A DNA stretch of 15,344 bases from Clostridia bacterium (GCA_017612655.1 JAGAFM010000055.1:1-15344), one strand, 5' to 3'. Positions 1-7,866 are shown, numbered from the stretch's first letter. Notes: a model not told the origin generated them from the sequence alone. Made by a program: numbers and translations.

Positions 1-434
1 CCGGCCAGGGACATACCGATGATGGCAACCGTCGGGCCGATAACCACGGCAGGCATGAGTTTGGAAATCCATTTCACTCCCGCCAGTTTGACGATGATGG
101 CAATCACCACATAGACCAGTCCGGCAAACACCGCACCGAGAAGCAGTCCGGCAAATCCCTTTGCCGCGCTTACGCCGCCTGCGAAGGCAGCGGCCATGGA
201 GCCGAGAAATGCGAAGGAGGAACCGAGGAACACAGGACTGCGGAACTTGGTAAAGAGCTGATAGACAAGGGTGCCGACACCGGCCCCGAAAAGGGCTGCA
301 GACTGGGACATTCCGTGGCCGACAATGGCGGGAACCGCGATGGTCGCCGCAAGGATCGCCAGGAGCTGCTGGAGTGCGAACAGAACAATCTGCCCGGCCT
401 TTGGTTTGTCTTTGACGCCGTAAACAAGTTTCAT
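1..434 (-). CDS. NCS2-family uracil/xanthine permease, N-terminal part (cut by window edge)
   Basis: This is the first 144 residues of a membrane nucleobase:cation symporter; the rest lies outside the window. It begins MKLVYGVKDKP and then shows a hydrophobic segment with the LQQLLAILAATIAVP pattern of NCS2 TM1. A FLGSSFAFLGSM segment follows, matching the conserved NCS2 half-helix region, and then MPAVVIGPTVAIIGMSLA, the (L/M)PxVVxGPxVxxIG motif. The family imports uracil, xanthine or uric acid using a proton or sodium gradient. Substrate cannot be fixed from this fragment, although overall it looks closest to uracil permeases. The ATG at 432-434 has a ribosome binding site (AGGAAAGG, 444-454 region) about 10 bases upstream. 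It sits alone on the minus strand behind two terminators, so it is probably a separate transcription unit from the ispH operon. Confidence 0.9.
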   Translation of the reverse strand, partial: MKLVYGVKDKPKAGQIVLFALQQLLAILAATIAVPAIVGHGMSQSAALFGAGVGTLVYQLFTKFRSPVFLGSSFAFLGSMAAAFAGGVSAAKGFAGLLLGAVFAGLVYVVIAIIVKLAGVKWISKLMPAVVIGPTVAIIGMSLA

Positions 435-456
435 GGGTTTGTATTCCTTTCCTAAA

Positions 457-483
457 ATAATATCCGATTCCGTATGCTGTCAC
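457..483 (-). promoter_or_regulatory. Weak candidate promoter for the permease
   Basis: On the minus strand a GTGACA box (478-483) lies 15 bases before TATTAT (457-462). This would give a very short 5' leader before the permease start at 434. The spacer is shorter than the ideal 17, so this is only a candidate. Its placement just downstream of two terminators supports a promoter somewhere here. Confidence 0.35.
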
Positions 484-500
484 GGAGGAAAGGAAACGGC

Positions 501-534
501 AAAAAAAGAGCCGCACTGATTCCTTTGGCGCGGC
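501..534 (-). terminator. Second intrinsic terminator between ispH-rpsA and the permease
   Basis: On the minus strand a 7-bp GCCGCGC/GTGCGGC stem (one G-T pair) encloses an 11-base loop and is followed by TC and seven T residues (501-507). It may be a back-up terminator for the five-gene operon. It could instead be the terminator half of an attenuator for the permease. No recognised aptamer was seen in the 535-673 stretch upstream of it, and the gap 435-720 holds no gene that I can support. Confidence 0.65.
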
Positions 535-673
535 ATCCGGTTGCAAAGCCGATTTCAGAGCGCAGACGGATCACCCGGCGGCAGGTGTGTCCCGAATGCA
601 GTCAAACGCTCCTTTTTGGCTGTTCCGGATCCCGAACTCCGTGGCTGGCTGCCTTCCTCCCGGGGAAGGCCGT

Positions 674-711
674 AAAAAGGGGAGGCGGTTTGCTTGGTTC
701 AACCGTCTCCC
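674..711 (-). terminator. Intrinsic terminator of the ispH-rpsA operon
   Basis: Ten bases past the stop codon of ispH-rpsA, the minus strand has an 11-bp stem with one mismatch (GGGAGACGGTT / AACCGCCTCCC, arms 701-711 and 680-690). A run of five T residues (674-678) follows. This is a classic Rho-independent terminator. Confidence 0.85.
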
Positions 712-720
712 ATCTTTACA

Positions 721-2883
721 TTATTCTTCTGCAGGGGCTTCTTCCGCAGATTTCTCCTCTGCGGGAACGTCAGCTGCGGGTTCCTCGGCGGGAACATCTT
801 CCGCAGGGACTTCTTCTGCGGGCGCTTCTTCGGATTCAGCTTCCTCAGCGGAACCCTCTTCGGAGAACTCCTCTTCCTCTGCTTCCTCGGAGAAACCTTC
901 TCCGGCGTCTTCGGAAAGAGCACGAATGGAAAGGGAAATTCTCTGACGCTCCTCGTCGATGCCGGTAATCTTCACATCCACTTCCTGACCGATCGAGAGA
1001 ACTTCCGCCGGTGCATTGATTCTCCGGTCCGCGATCTGGGAAATGTGAATCAGACCGTCCACGCCGGGAAGAATTTCCGCGAACGCGCCGAACGGCATCA
1101 TGCTGACAACCCGGACCGTCGCGACGTCACCGACCTGGTAACGGTCGAGAAACGCTTTCCAGGGATTCGTTTCGTCAGTCTTGTATCCGAGGGAAATCCG
1201 GTGCTTCTCAAGATCCAGCGCCTTGACAAAGACGTGAATCGGATCGCCGATGGAAACCACTTCGGAAGGATGGCGGATCCGCTTCCAGGACAGCTCGGTC
1301 GTGTGAACCATTCCGTCCACGCCGCCGAGGTCGACGAAAGCGCCGTAGGATTCGAACGACTTCACAACGCCGTCGAATTCCTGACCGACTTCGATATTGT
1401 TCCAGAATTCCGCAGCCTTCGCTCTGCGCTCATCGCGGAGAGCTTCGCGGATGGATCCCACCGCGCGTCTTCTGGTTTCGTTGACGTCGATGATCTTGAT
1501 TTTCTGAACGGTTCCGACCAGATCGCCCAGATTGCCGTCTCTCGGAATCGAAGAATGGGAAGCAGGGACAAAGATCCGCATGCCCTTGACGGAAACGATC
1601 ACACCCTTCTCCAGGGCGTCAATCACCTTGCCGGAGACAAGAGTGCCTTCCTTGTAGGCAGCCAGAATATCGCTCCAGTTGTTTGCGTTGTCGATCTTTT
1701 TCTTGGACAGGGTCGCGACGCCGTCCACGTCGCTGACACGGATTGCCATGGCTTCCACTTCATCGCCGATATGGAACAGACTCGCCACATCGACCGTGGG
1801 ATCGTCCGTTACGTCGCTGAAAGCAAGAATTCCAGTGACCTTTTGGCCGATATCCAGATGGATTTCATTCGCCGAAATCGACGTAACGATTCCCTTGACC
1901 ACATCTCCTGTATTTAATGGTTTGAAAGATTCATCCAAAAGTTGCGCGAAGTTCTCCTCCATCATTTCGCTCATTGTTCTACCTACCTCCTGTATTATAC
2001 TGTCAGGCGTGGACGCACCCGCAGTGATCCCCGCAACACACGCGGGGGGGAACGAGACCTCGCTCAACTCCTCTGCTCTTTCGATCCAGTAAGTCCGTGG
2101 GCATGCCTGCCTGCAGATATCATACAGTTTCGCAGTATTGGAACTGGCCTTTCCTCCGACGACCAGCATGACGTCAGATGCTTTTGCAATCTGTTCTGCC
2201 TCTTCTTGGCGATTCTCGGTCACACTACATATTGTATCAAAAAATCTTGCTTTTGTATAGAGTTTTTGCAAAATATTTTTTGTTTTATAACAATCTGATA
2301 ATTTTTGCGTTGTCTGTGAAACAAATATCAGTGGTTTTTCGGTCCAACGTTTCCCGTCTTCGGAGGCGGTCCAGGCCAGAACCGCGTCGGAATCGGGAAA
2401 AATCCGGACCGCGCAGCGGAAACGGCTCGCAATGCCCTCCACCTCGGGATGGCTGGGGTCGCCGAAAATCACGGCAACCATTCCGTCCGGGTCTTCCCGG
2501 TACGGTTCGGATTCCGTTTCGGCGATGCGGTGAATCTTCTTGACAAAGGGGCAGGTGCAGTCGACGACCCGGATTCCGGGATCGTCTTTCGCCGCCTGCG
2601 TCAGCTGTTCTTCCGTTTCCCGGGAGCATCCGTGAGCGCGGATGACAAAAACAAGGGAACGGTTCCCCCGGTTCCTGCACAGCTCGGAAACGCGGTCCGG
2701 AGAAACGGTCTCCACGCCCCGCGAGGCGAGATCCCGCAGAACATCCGGATTGTGAATCAGGTCCCCCAGGGTGACGATTTGTGCCCCCGGCAACTCCGCA
2801 ATCAGGGATTCCACGGTGTCAACGGCGCGCCGGACGCCGAAGCAGAAGCCGGCGTTTTCGGCAACAGTGATCCGGTTTGTCAC
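721..2883 (-). CDS. ispH: IspH (HMBPP reductase) fused to ribosomal protein S1-like domains
   Basis: A 720-residue bifunctional protein. Residues 1 to about 300 are 4-hydroxy-3-methylbut-2-enyl diphosphate reductase, the last step of the MEP isoprenoid pathway, which makes IPP and DMAPP. The three [4Fe-4S] cysteines are C14 (AGFCFGVRRA), C111 (DCTCPFVKK) and C219 (DTICSVTENRQ). The substrate-binding motifs IRAHGCS, GDPSHPEV and GGKASSNTAKL are also present. Four S1 RNA-binding domains follow at about 324-394, 411-482, 498-568 and 583-654; the third and fourth are the most canonical (YGAFVDLGGVDGMVH, FGAFAEILPGVDGLIH). The last about 60 residues are a low-complexity, strongly acidic tail of AEE/PAE repeats. 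This fusion is a known clostridial arrangement. The start is GTG, overlapping the plsC stop as GTGA (4 bases), with GAGAGGA about 10 bases upstream, implying translational coupling. It is the last gene of the operon. Confidence 0.95.
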   Translation of the reverse strand: MTNRITVAENAGFCFGVRRAVDTVESLIAELPGAQIVTLGDLIHNPDVLRDLASRGVETVSPDRVSELCRNRGNRSLVFVIRAHGCSRETEEQLTQAAKDDPGIRVVDCTCPFVKKIHRIAETESEPYREDPDGMVAVIFGDPSHPEVEGIASRFRCAVRIFPDSDAVLAWTASEDGKRWTEKPLIFVSQTTQKLSDCYKTKNILQKLYTKARFFDTICSVTENRQEEAEQIAKASDVMLVVGGKASSNTAKLYDICRQACPRTYWIERAEELSEVSFPPACVAGITAGASTPDSIIQEVGRTMSEMMEENFAQLLDESFKPLNTGDVVKGIVTSISANEIHLDIGQKVTGILAFSDVTDDPTVDVASLFHIGDEVEAMAIRVSDVDGVATLSKKKIDNANNWSDILAAYKEGTLVSGKVIDALEKGVIVSVKGMRIFVPASHSSIPRDGNLGDLVGTVQKIKIIDVNETRRRAVGSIREALRDERRAKAAEFWNNIEVGQEFDGVVKSFESYGAFVDLGGVDGMVHTTELSWKRIRHPSEVVSIGDPIHVFVKALDLEKHRISLGYKTDETNPWKAFLDRYQVGDVATVRVVSMMPFGAFAEILPGVDGLIHISQIADRRINAPAEVLSIGQEVDVKITGIDEERQRISLSIRALSEDAGEGFSEEAEEEEFSEEGSAEEAESEEAPAEEVPAEDVPAEEPAADVPAEEKSAEEAPAEE

Positions 2884-3500
2884 GGCTTTGATTCCTCTCC
2901 GAGTCGGCAGATTTCCTCAAAAACGGTCTGAGTCACGGCGCGGTACTGTTCCATCCCCGTGGGTTCCCCCGCGGCGGGAAGGAGTTTCCTCTCCGGGATC
3001 AGTTCCCCGATGATCACGCGGGTTTTCCGGAACATCCGCACCCGGTTTTTCCGCGCCTGAAGGTAGACCGGAAGGACCGGTGCTCCGGTGCGGCTGACAA
3101 TCATGCCGATCCCCGCTTTCGGCTCGGTGGTCCGGGGATCCACCCCGGGGTACCGGTGCCCCTGCGGAAAAATCCCGACCGAACGCCTTTGCTCCAGAGA
3201 GGAAAGAACCGACCGGATCGCTCCGACGTCTCCCGCCCCTCTCCGGACTGGAATCGCGTCCAGAGCCCGGATCACCCGCCCGATCAGCGGGATCCGGAAC
3301 AGCTCCGCCTTCGCGAAAAACACCACTTTTCTCTTCAGGGCGGCAACCAGAATCACCGGGTCCGCTGCTGCAGTGTGGTTGGCGCAGAGAAGGTACGCCT
3401 GTCCCTCCTCCGGAATATGCTCTTCCCCGACGATTTCCACCCGGTAAAGAAGCCGGATGATCCCGGCAAACGCCCGGATGATTCTGTCATAGAACGTCAT
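2880..3500 (-). CDS. plsC: PlsC-like 1-acylglycerol-3-phosphate acyltransferase
   Basis: A 206-residue lysophosphatidic acid acyltransferase-type enzyme, which would convert 1-acyl-glycerol-3-phosphate to phosphatidic acid at the membrane. The HX4D catalytic motif is NHTAAAD (H42, D47). Downstream are the AKAELFRIPLIG block (64-74), the IPVRRG block (83-88) and the FPxGxR block, here FPQGHR (111-116). The last has Gln where most PlsC proteins have Glu. VLPVY (142-146) is the fourth block. The first about 20 residues are hydrophobic and basic and could bind the membrane. The start ATG overlaps the cmk stop as TAATG (1 base) and the gene overlaps ispH by 4 bases, so translation of the three genes is probably coupled. 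Position between cmk and ispH-rpsA is typical for clostridia. Acyl-acceptor specificity is inferred from the family only. Confidence 0.9.
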   Translation of the reverse strand: MTFYDRIIRAFAGIIRLLYRVEIVGEEHIPEEGQAYLLCANHTAAADPVILVAALKRKVVFFAKAELFRIPLIGRVIRALDAIPVRRGAGDVGAIRSVLSSLEQRRSVGIFPQGHRYPGVDPRTTEPKAGIGMIVSRTGAPVLPVYLQARKNRVRMFRKTRVIIGELIPERKLLPAAGEPTGMEQYRAVTQTVFEEICRLGEESKP

Positions 3501-4171
3501 TACGGCTTCAGAAGTCCTTTCCCGATCAGAATGCCCCGGATCAGGCAGACCGTCTCCGGAACGCTCATCCTGGAATTATCCACGGGGATTGCGTCTTCGG
3601 CGGGGATGGCAGGCGCGATGTCGCGGGTCCGGTCGGCCTCGTCTCTCTGCCGCATCTCCTCCAGCACCTGCTCCACGGAAACGGTCTGCCCCTTTTCCGC
3701 AAGTTCCTCCGCGCGGCGTCTGGCACGCGTCTCCGGGCTGGCGCTGAGAAAGATCTTCAGCTCCGCCGACGGCAGCACGACCGTTCCGATATCTCTGCCG
3801 TCCATCACAACGTCGCAGGTTTCGGCGATCCGTTTCTGCTTTTCCGTCAGAAACGTCCGAACCTCCGGAATCTTGGAAACATCGGACGCGTAGCGGGAGA
3901 TTTCGTTTTCCCGGATCTGCCTGCTGACGTCTTCCCCGCACAGCAGAATATGCTGCCCGTCCTCTTCGTACTTCAGTTCCACGGAAACCGCGGGCAGCGC
4001 GTCGAGAACGGCAGGACGGTCCAGCGGATCGATTCCGCGGTTCCGCATATACAGCCCGACGGCGCGGTACATCGCACCCGTGTCCACGTAAAGAAAGCGG
4101 AATTCCCGGGCGAGGGCTTTGGCCAGCGTGCTCTTCCCCGCCCCGGACGGTCCGTCAATTGCGATCTGCAT
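3500..4171 (-). CDS. cmk: Cytidylate kinase (CMP/dCMP kinase)
   Basis: A 223-residue cytosolic nucleoside monophosphate kinase that phosphorylates CMP and dCMP with ATP. The P-loop is GPSGAGKST (7-15). The nucleotide-binding DTGAMYRA block (30-37), the substrate-binding MDGRDIGTVVLP motif (123-134) and the lid sequence RQRDEADRTRD (174-184) with R181 are all present. Length matches the short bacterial Cmk type. The start ATG has TGAGGA about 8 bases upstream; that Shine-Dalgarno overlaps the rarA stop codon, leaving a 10-base gap between the genes. The single-base TAATG overlap with plsC downstream suggests coupled translation. Confidence 0.97.
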   Translation of the reverse strand: MQIAIDGPSGAGKSTLAKALAREFRFLYVDTGAMYRAVGLYMRNRGIDPLDRPAVLDALPAVSVELKYEEDGQHILLCGEDVSRQIRENEISRYASDVSKIPEVRTFLTEKQKRIAETCDVVMDGRDIGTVVLPSAELKIFLSASPETRARRRAEELAEKGQTVSVEQVLEEMRQRDEADRTRDIAPAIPAEDAIPVDNSRMSVPETVCLIRGILIGKGLLKP

Positions 4172-4181
4172 CAGATATTCC

Positions 4182-5486
4182 TCACTTTTCCTCTTTTTTT
4201 CCGCGAGACGTTCCCTTCACGGAATCGGCGTGCTGTTTCGCCGCCTGTTCCGTTTTGTTCTCGCCGTATTCGTAGTACACCGATCCTGCCAGGTCGTCCG
4301 GCAGATACTGCTGATCCACCCAGTGACCCGGATAGGCGTGGGGATACCGGTAGCCGTCCCCGTGTCCGAGCGTCTCCGCTCCTCCGTAATGCGAATCCCG
4401 CAAATGGTCCGGAACCTGCTTTCCCTTCCCGGAAAGGAGATCCGAAGCCGCCCGTCCGTAGGCCTCGTTGGCCGAATTGGATTTCGGAGCGGTCGCGAGC
4501 AGTATCGTCGCGTTGGAAAGCGGGATTTTCGCTTCCGGGAGCCCGAGTTCCCGCGCCGCGGCCACACAGGACTGCGTCACGGCGGCAGCCAGCGGGTAGG
4601 CCAGCCCGATATCCTCGCTCGCGATCACCAGAAGCCGGCGGCACGCGGAAAGAAGATCCCCGCCCTCCAGCAGTTTGGCCAGATAGAAAATCGCAGCGTC
4701 GGGATCGGAACCGCGGATGGATTTCTGGAAAGCGGACAGGGTGTCGTAATGCGCGTCCCCGTCCCGGTCGAACACCGCGGTCGCGGATTCCGCTGCCAAA
4801 GACCGGAGCGTCTGCGCGGTCAGGAGCGAACTCCGTTCGACATGGAAGGCATTCTCCAGATTGGACAGCGCCCGGCGGACGTCTCCCGCCCCGAGCGCGG
4901 CCAGGGCGGAATAGAATCCGTCATCCGCCTCCTTCGACTCTCCGTATTCCGCGTTGAGCCGATCCAGCCCCCGCTTCAGAGCGGGGATCATCTCCTCGTC
5001 CGAAACGGGACGGAACTCAAAAACGGAACAGCGCGAGATCATGGCGCCGTAGACATAGAAATAGGGATTCTCGGTCGTGGAGGCAATCAGGGTAATCCGT
5101 CCGTCCTCCAGAAACTCGAGCAGCGACTGCTGCTGTTTTTTGTTGAAATACTGAATCTCGTCCAGGTAGAGAAGAATGCCCCCCACGCCGAACAGATTTG
5201 AGGTCTGTCTGGTCACGTCCCGGATGTCCGAAATCGACGCGGTCGTCGCGTTCAGGCGGCACAGGGTCTTTCCCGACGATTCGGCGATGATGTTGGCCGC
5301 GGTCGTCTTTCCGGTTCCCGGAGGGCCGAAAAAGATCATATTCGGGAGGAATCCCGCCCCGGACAGACGGCGCAATGCGCCGTTTTCGCCTACCAGATGC
5401 GTCTGCCCGACCATCTCGTCAAACGACCGGGGACGCATCCGGTCCGCAAGCGGACGGATCCGTTCCGTGTTGTTTATTCCATCCAT
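4182..5486 (-). CDS. rarA: Replication-associated recombination protein RarA/MgsA (AAA+ ATPase)
   Basis: A 434-residue AAA+ clamp-loader-like ATPase of the RarA/MgsA/WRNIP1 family, which acts at stalled replication forks and gaps. Visible motifs in order are the N-terminal PLADRMRPRSFDEMVGQ signature (12-28), Walker A GPPGTGKT (54-61), Walker B LLYLDE (105-110), sensor 1 STTEN (136-140) and the arginine-finger region ISRC (150-153). The C-terminal family signature is YRYPHAYPGHWVDQQYLP, close to the end. The last about 25 residues are a charged Lys/Glu-rich tail. The start at 5484-5486 has only a weak Shine-Dalgarno and lies 13 bases after the stop of the isomerase-like gene, so expression probably relies on read-through translation. 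rarA inside a cmk-plsC-ispH unit is less usual than the other three together. Confidence 0.96.
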   Translation of the reverse strand: MDGINNTERIRPLADRMRPRSFDEMVGQTHLVGENGALRRLSGAGFLPNMIFFGPPGTGKTTAANIIAESSGKTLCRLNATTASISDIRDVTRQTSNLFGVGGILLYLDEIQYFNKKQQQSLLEFLEDGRITLIASTTENPYFYVYGAMISRCSVFEFRPVSDEEMIPALKRGLDRLNAEYGESKEADDGFYSALAALGAGDVRRALSNLENAFHVERSSLLTAQTLRSLAAESATAVFDRDGDAHYDTLSAFQKSIRGSDPDAAIFYLAKLLEGGDLLSACRRLLVIASEDIGLAYPLAAAVTQSCVAAARELGLPEAKIPLSNATILLATAPKSNSANEAYGRAASDLLSGKGKQVPDHLRDSHYGGAETLGHGDGYRYPHAYPGHWVDQQYLPDDLAGSVYYEYGENKTEQAAKQHADSVKGTSRGKKEEK

Positions 5487-5499
5487 GGCAGACAGGTAA

Positions 5500-6291
5500 T
5501 CAGTATCCGTACCGTTTCAGCATCTCATTCAGGAAATCCACCGCGAGTCCGACGTCCCGCATGGGCGTGTCCCCGCACTCCCGCTCGATCGTCAGCCATC
5601 CGTCATATCCTGCGAAATGAAGCGCCGGGAGATATTCGTCGAAATGGACCGCACCCTGTCCCAGGGGCACTTCGATCCAGGGGTACCGGCCGGTGTTCAT
5701 CGGGGCGTAGATGCCGTCCTTGGCATGGGTGTGATAGATGTATTTTCCGAGGAGGGTGGCTGCGCGGGCTGCGTTGTCGCAGGAGCACATAACGAGGTTG
5801 GCGGGATCCAGGTTCACGCCGATTCCGTCGCACCCGATGTCGTCCAGAAATGCGCGGACGACGCTGGCGTGCTCGGGGCCGGTTTCCATCGCATACTTCG
5901 CCCCGATGGACTTCGCGTATTCCGCGATCTCCCGAAGCGCGTTGTACATGATCTCGTATTCTTCCGGGTGATGCGTCTTGTTGGGAATGTCCCCGACGTG
6001 CGCGGTCACGATGCCGCTCTCCAGAATCATGGAGAGGTCGAGGTTCCGCTTGCAGAGCGGGATGATCCGCTTGTTGTTTTCGATATCCGAGAAATCCCCC
6101 AGATCTCCGCAGAGCGCGGTGTAAACGATTCCCTTGTCCTTGGCATGGGCGAGATGATCTTTGGCGCAGGCGTCCGTCCATTCCGGACTGACCGTGAGCT
6201 GTGCACCGTCCACACCGAGTTTTCTGCAGCAGTCCAGCCGTTCATCGAGCGTGGGCAGACGGAACGAATCCAGCATGACAGCAACTTTCAT
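5500..6291 (-). CDS. Sugar phosphate isomerase/epimerase-like TIM-barrel protein
   Basis: A 263-residue member of the xylose isomerase-like/AP endonuclease family 2 TIM barrel. The likely divalent metal ligands in the usual order are E136 (AMETGPE), D162 (NLDPAN), a histidine of the YHTHAKDG motif (H187 or H189) and E236 (LTIERECGD). H98 (TAHVGD) is a likely active-site residue. The C-terminal pattern of a glycine-rich loop before FDEYLPALHFAGYDGWL is typical of IolE/IolH/UlaE-type sugar isomerases and epimerases, so the substrate is probably a ketose, keto-inositol or sugar phosphate, but it cannot be named. A weak site, AAAGGA, lies about 11 bases upstream of ATG. It is the first gene of the five-gene minus-strand operon, directly behind the promoter at 6359-6387. 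Confidence 0.9.
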   Translation of the reverse strand: MKVAVMLDSFRLPTLDERLDCCRKLGVDGAQLTVSPEWTDACAKDHLAHAKDKGIVYTALCGDLGDFSDIENNKRIIPLCKRNLDLSMILESGIVTAHVGDIPNKTHHPEEYEIMYNALREIAEYAKSIGAKYAMETGPEHASVVRAFLDDIGCDGIGVNLDPANLVMCSCDNAARAATLLGKYIYHTHAKDGIYAPMNTGRYPWIEVPLGQGAVHFDEYLPALHFAGYDGWLTIERECGDTPMRDVGLAVDFLNEMLKRYGY

Positions 6292-6358
6292 CTTTCTGAT
6301 TATCCTTTCTTTCAGCCCGGATTCCGGATCGGTTCCGGGACGTTTTCTTTACCCTTTC

Positions 6359-6387
6359 ATTATAGCAGACTGCACCGGAAAAAGCAA
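6359..6387 (-). promoter_or_regulatory. Sigma-A promoter of the five-gene minus-strand operon
   Basis: Minus strand: TTGCTT (6382-6387), 17-base spacer, perfect TATAAT (6359-6364), with TGC just before the -10 (extended -10). Transcription would start near 6352, leaving about 60 bases of leader before the isomerase-like gene at 6291. Confidence 0.85.
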
Positions 6388-6454
6388 GAGAAATCCGCGA
6401 TTCCGAAAGGAAAAACGAGGAGGGAAAACGGCATTCCGGACCGCCCCGGAGATC

Positions 6455-6483
6455 TTGACAAAGAACGGGTTCTCTGCTATAAT
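6455..6483 (+). promoter_or_regulatory. Consensus sigma-A promoter of the aminopeptidase gene
   Basis: TTGACA (6455-6460), 17-base spacer, TATAAT (6478-6483), with TGC before the -10. Every position matches the consensus and the extended -10. The predicted leader is about 78 bases. The -10 region is nearly identical to that of the divergent promoter at 6359-6387 (both CTGCTATAATGA). Confidence 0.93.
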
Positions 6484-6567
6484 GATCGGCGAATCATCAA
6501 AGGAAAAAACCGGGCGAAAGTCTTCGTTTCCGGAGGGCTTTTCCCGTTGCTTTAGGGAGTGGGAATC

Positions 6568-7866
6568 ATGGACCGAACCACAGAAGAACTGCTGTCTTTT
6601 CTCAAAGAGGCGGTCACGCCGTTCCATGCGGCGGACCGGCTGTGCCGGACTCTGGAGGCGGACGGATACGAACGCCTGCCGGAAAACCGCCCCTGGAAGC
6701 TGATCACGGGCGGACGGTACTATCTCTCCCGCAACGGATCCTCCGTTCTCGCGTTCTCTCTCCCGGAAGGGCCTTTTCGCGGCTTTCAGATTGCTGCGGC
6801 TCATACCGATTCTCCCTCCTTCAAGATCAAGGAAAGCGCCGACCGGGTCTCGGCGGGATACCGGGGAGCGGAAACCGAACCTTACGGCGGTTCGATTTAC
6901 TCCACCTGGCTCGACCGGCCTCTTTCGGTCGGCGGTCGGGTCTGTGTCCGGACGGAAGAGGGCGTGGAAACGCGTCTCGTTCGTTCCGAAGGACCGCTGT
7001 TCCTGATTCCCTCCGTCGCCATCCATATGAACCGTTCCTGCAACGACAAGGCGTCCTTCAGCGCCGCGACGGATCTGCAGCCTCTGTACGGTCTGGCGGA
7101 TGACGAGCCCTTCTCCGCCCGAATCGCGGAGATGGCGGGAGTCCCGAAGGAATCGGTTCTGTCCCGCGACCTCTTCCTGTTTTCGGACGGCGGAACCGTC
7201 TGGGGCGCCGGGGAACAGTTTGTATCCGCTCCGCGTCTGGACGATCTGCAGTGCGTGTTCGCTCTGTTTTCCGCATTCCGGGGAGCGCAGCCCAAGGATG
7301 CTGTTCCCGTGTTCTGCGCGTTTGACAACGAAGAGGTGGGGAGCCGATCCAAACAGGGCGCCGCGTCCGATTTCCTGCGTTCCGCGCTCGAACGGATCTG
7401 CGAAAGCCTGTCGCTTTCCCGGAACGAAACGGCGGCGCGCCTCGCGGACAGTTTCCTTGTCTCCGCGGACAACGCCCACGCAATCCACCCCAATCATCCG
7501 GAATACGCCGATCCGCTGAACGCTCCGGTCCTCAACGGCGGGGTCGTGATCAAGTTCAACGCGGATCAAAGATATACCACAGACGCGGAATCCTGCGCCC
7601 TGTTCCGCCGCTTCTGCGAACAGGCGGGCGTCCCGGTTCAGTGCTACGCGAACCGCTCGGATCTGCCTGGCGGTTCCACGCTCGGAGGAATCTCGTCTTC
7701 CCAGGTTTCCGTCCGGAGCGTGGACATCGGTCTCCCGCAGCTTTCCATGCATTCGGCATACGAAACGGCGGGCGCGAAGGACACGGACGCTCTGGTCCGC
7801 GTCATGCAGTGCTTCTTCTCCGCTTCTTTGGAAACCAGCCCGTCCGGGATCCGCATCCGCTTCTGA
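6568..7866 (+). CDS. M18 family aminopeptidase (aspartyl aminopeptidase-like)
   Basis: A 432-residue cytosolic dinuclear metallo-aminopeptidase of family M18, which releases N-terminal, often acidic, residues from peptides. The metal ligands are H79 (AAHTDSPSFKIK), D225 (APRLDDLQ), E256 next to the catalytic E255 (FDNEEVGS), D301 (SADNAHA) and H395 (LSMHSAYE). The GGSIYSTWLDRPLSVGGRV block (108-125) is also an M18 hallmark. The start is set at ATG 6568 because AGGGAG (6554-6559) is 8 bases upstream; an in-frame GTG at 6559 falls inside that site. It has its own consensus promoter and probably its own terminator (7870-7916), so it looks monocistronic. Confidence 0.95.
   Translation: MDRTTEELLSFLKEAVTPFHAADRLCRTLEADGYERLPENRPWKLITGGRYYLSRNGSSVLAFSLPEGPFRGFQIAAAHTDSPSFKIKESADRVSAGYRGAETEPYGGSIYSTWLDRPLSVGGRVCVRTEEGVETRLVRSEGPLFLIPSVAIHMNRSCNDKASFSAATDLQPLYGLADDEPFSARIAEMAGVPKESVLSRDLFLFSDGGTVWGAGEQFVSAPRLDDLQCVFALFSAFRGAQPKDAVPVFCAFDNEEVGSRSKQGAASDFLRSALERICESLSLSRNETAARLADSFLVSADNAHAIHPNHPEYADPLNAPVLNGGVVIKFNADQRYTTDAESCALFRRFCEQAGVPVQCYANRSDLPGGSTLGGISSSQVSVRSVDIGLPQLSMHSAYETAGAKDTDALVRVMQCFFSASLETSPSGIRIRF

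Noticed and set aside
535..673. Purine, PRPP or ZTP riboswitch upstream of the permease
   Set aside because: The conserved core sequences of these classes are not present, although the downstream hairpin would fit an attenuator.
474..968. Plus-strand open frames in the gap after ispH-rpsA
   Set aside because: Compositionally odd Arg/Ser/Leu-rich products that run antisense into the acidic tail of ispH-rpsA; no ribosome binding site or family match.
694..1917. Long plus-strand open frame (about 407 codons) opposite ispH-rpsA
   Set aside because: Its product has no recognisable domain, and it lies fully antisense to clear S1 domains; GC-rich codon usage leaves the opposite frame open.
3950..5201. 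Plus-strand open frames opposite cmk and rarA
   Set aside because: Low-complexity Arg/Pro-rich products antisense to two conserved genes.
6559..6567. GTG start three codons upstream for the aminopeptidase
   Set aside because: That GTG overlaps the AGGGAG ribosome binding site that is well spaced for ATG 6568.
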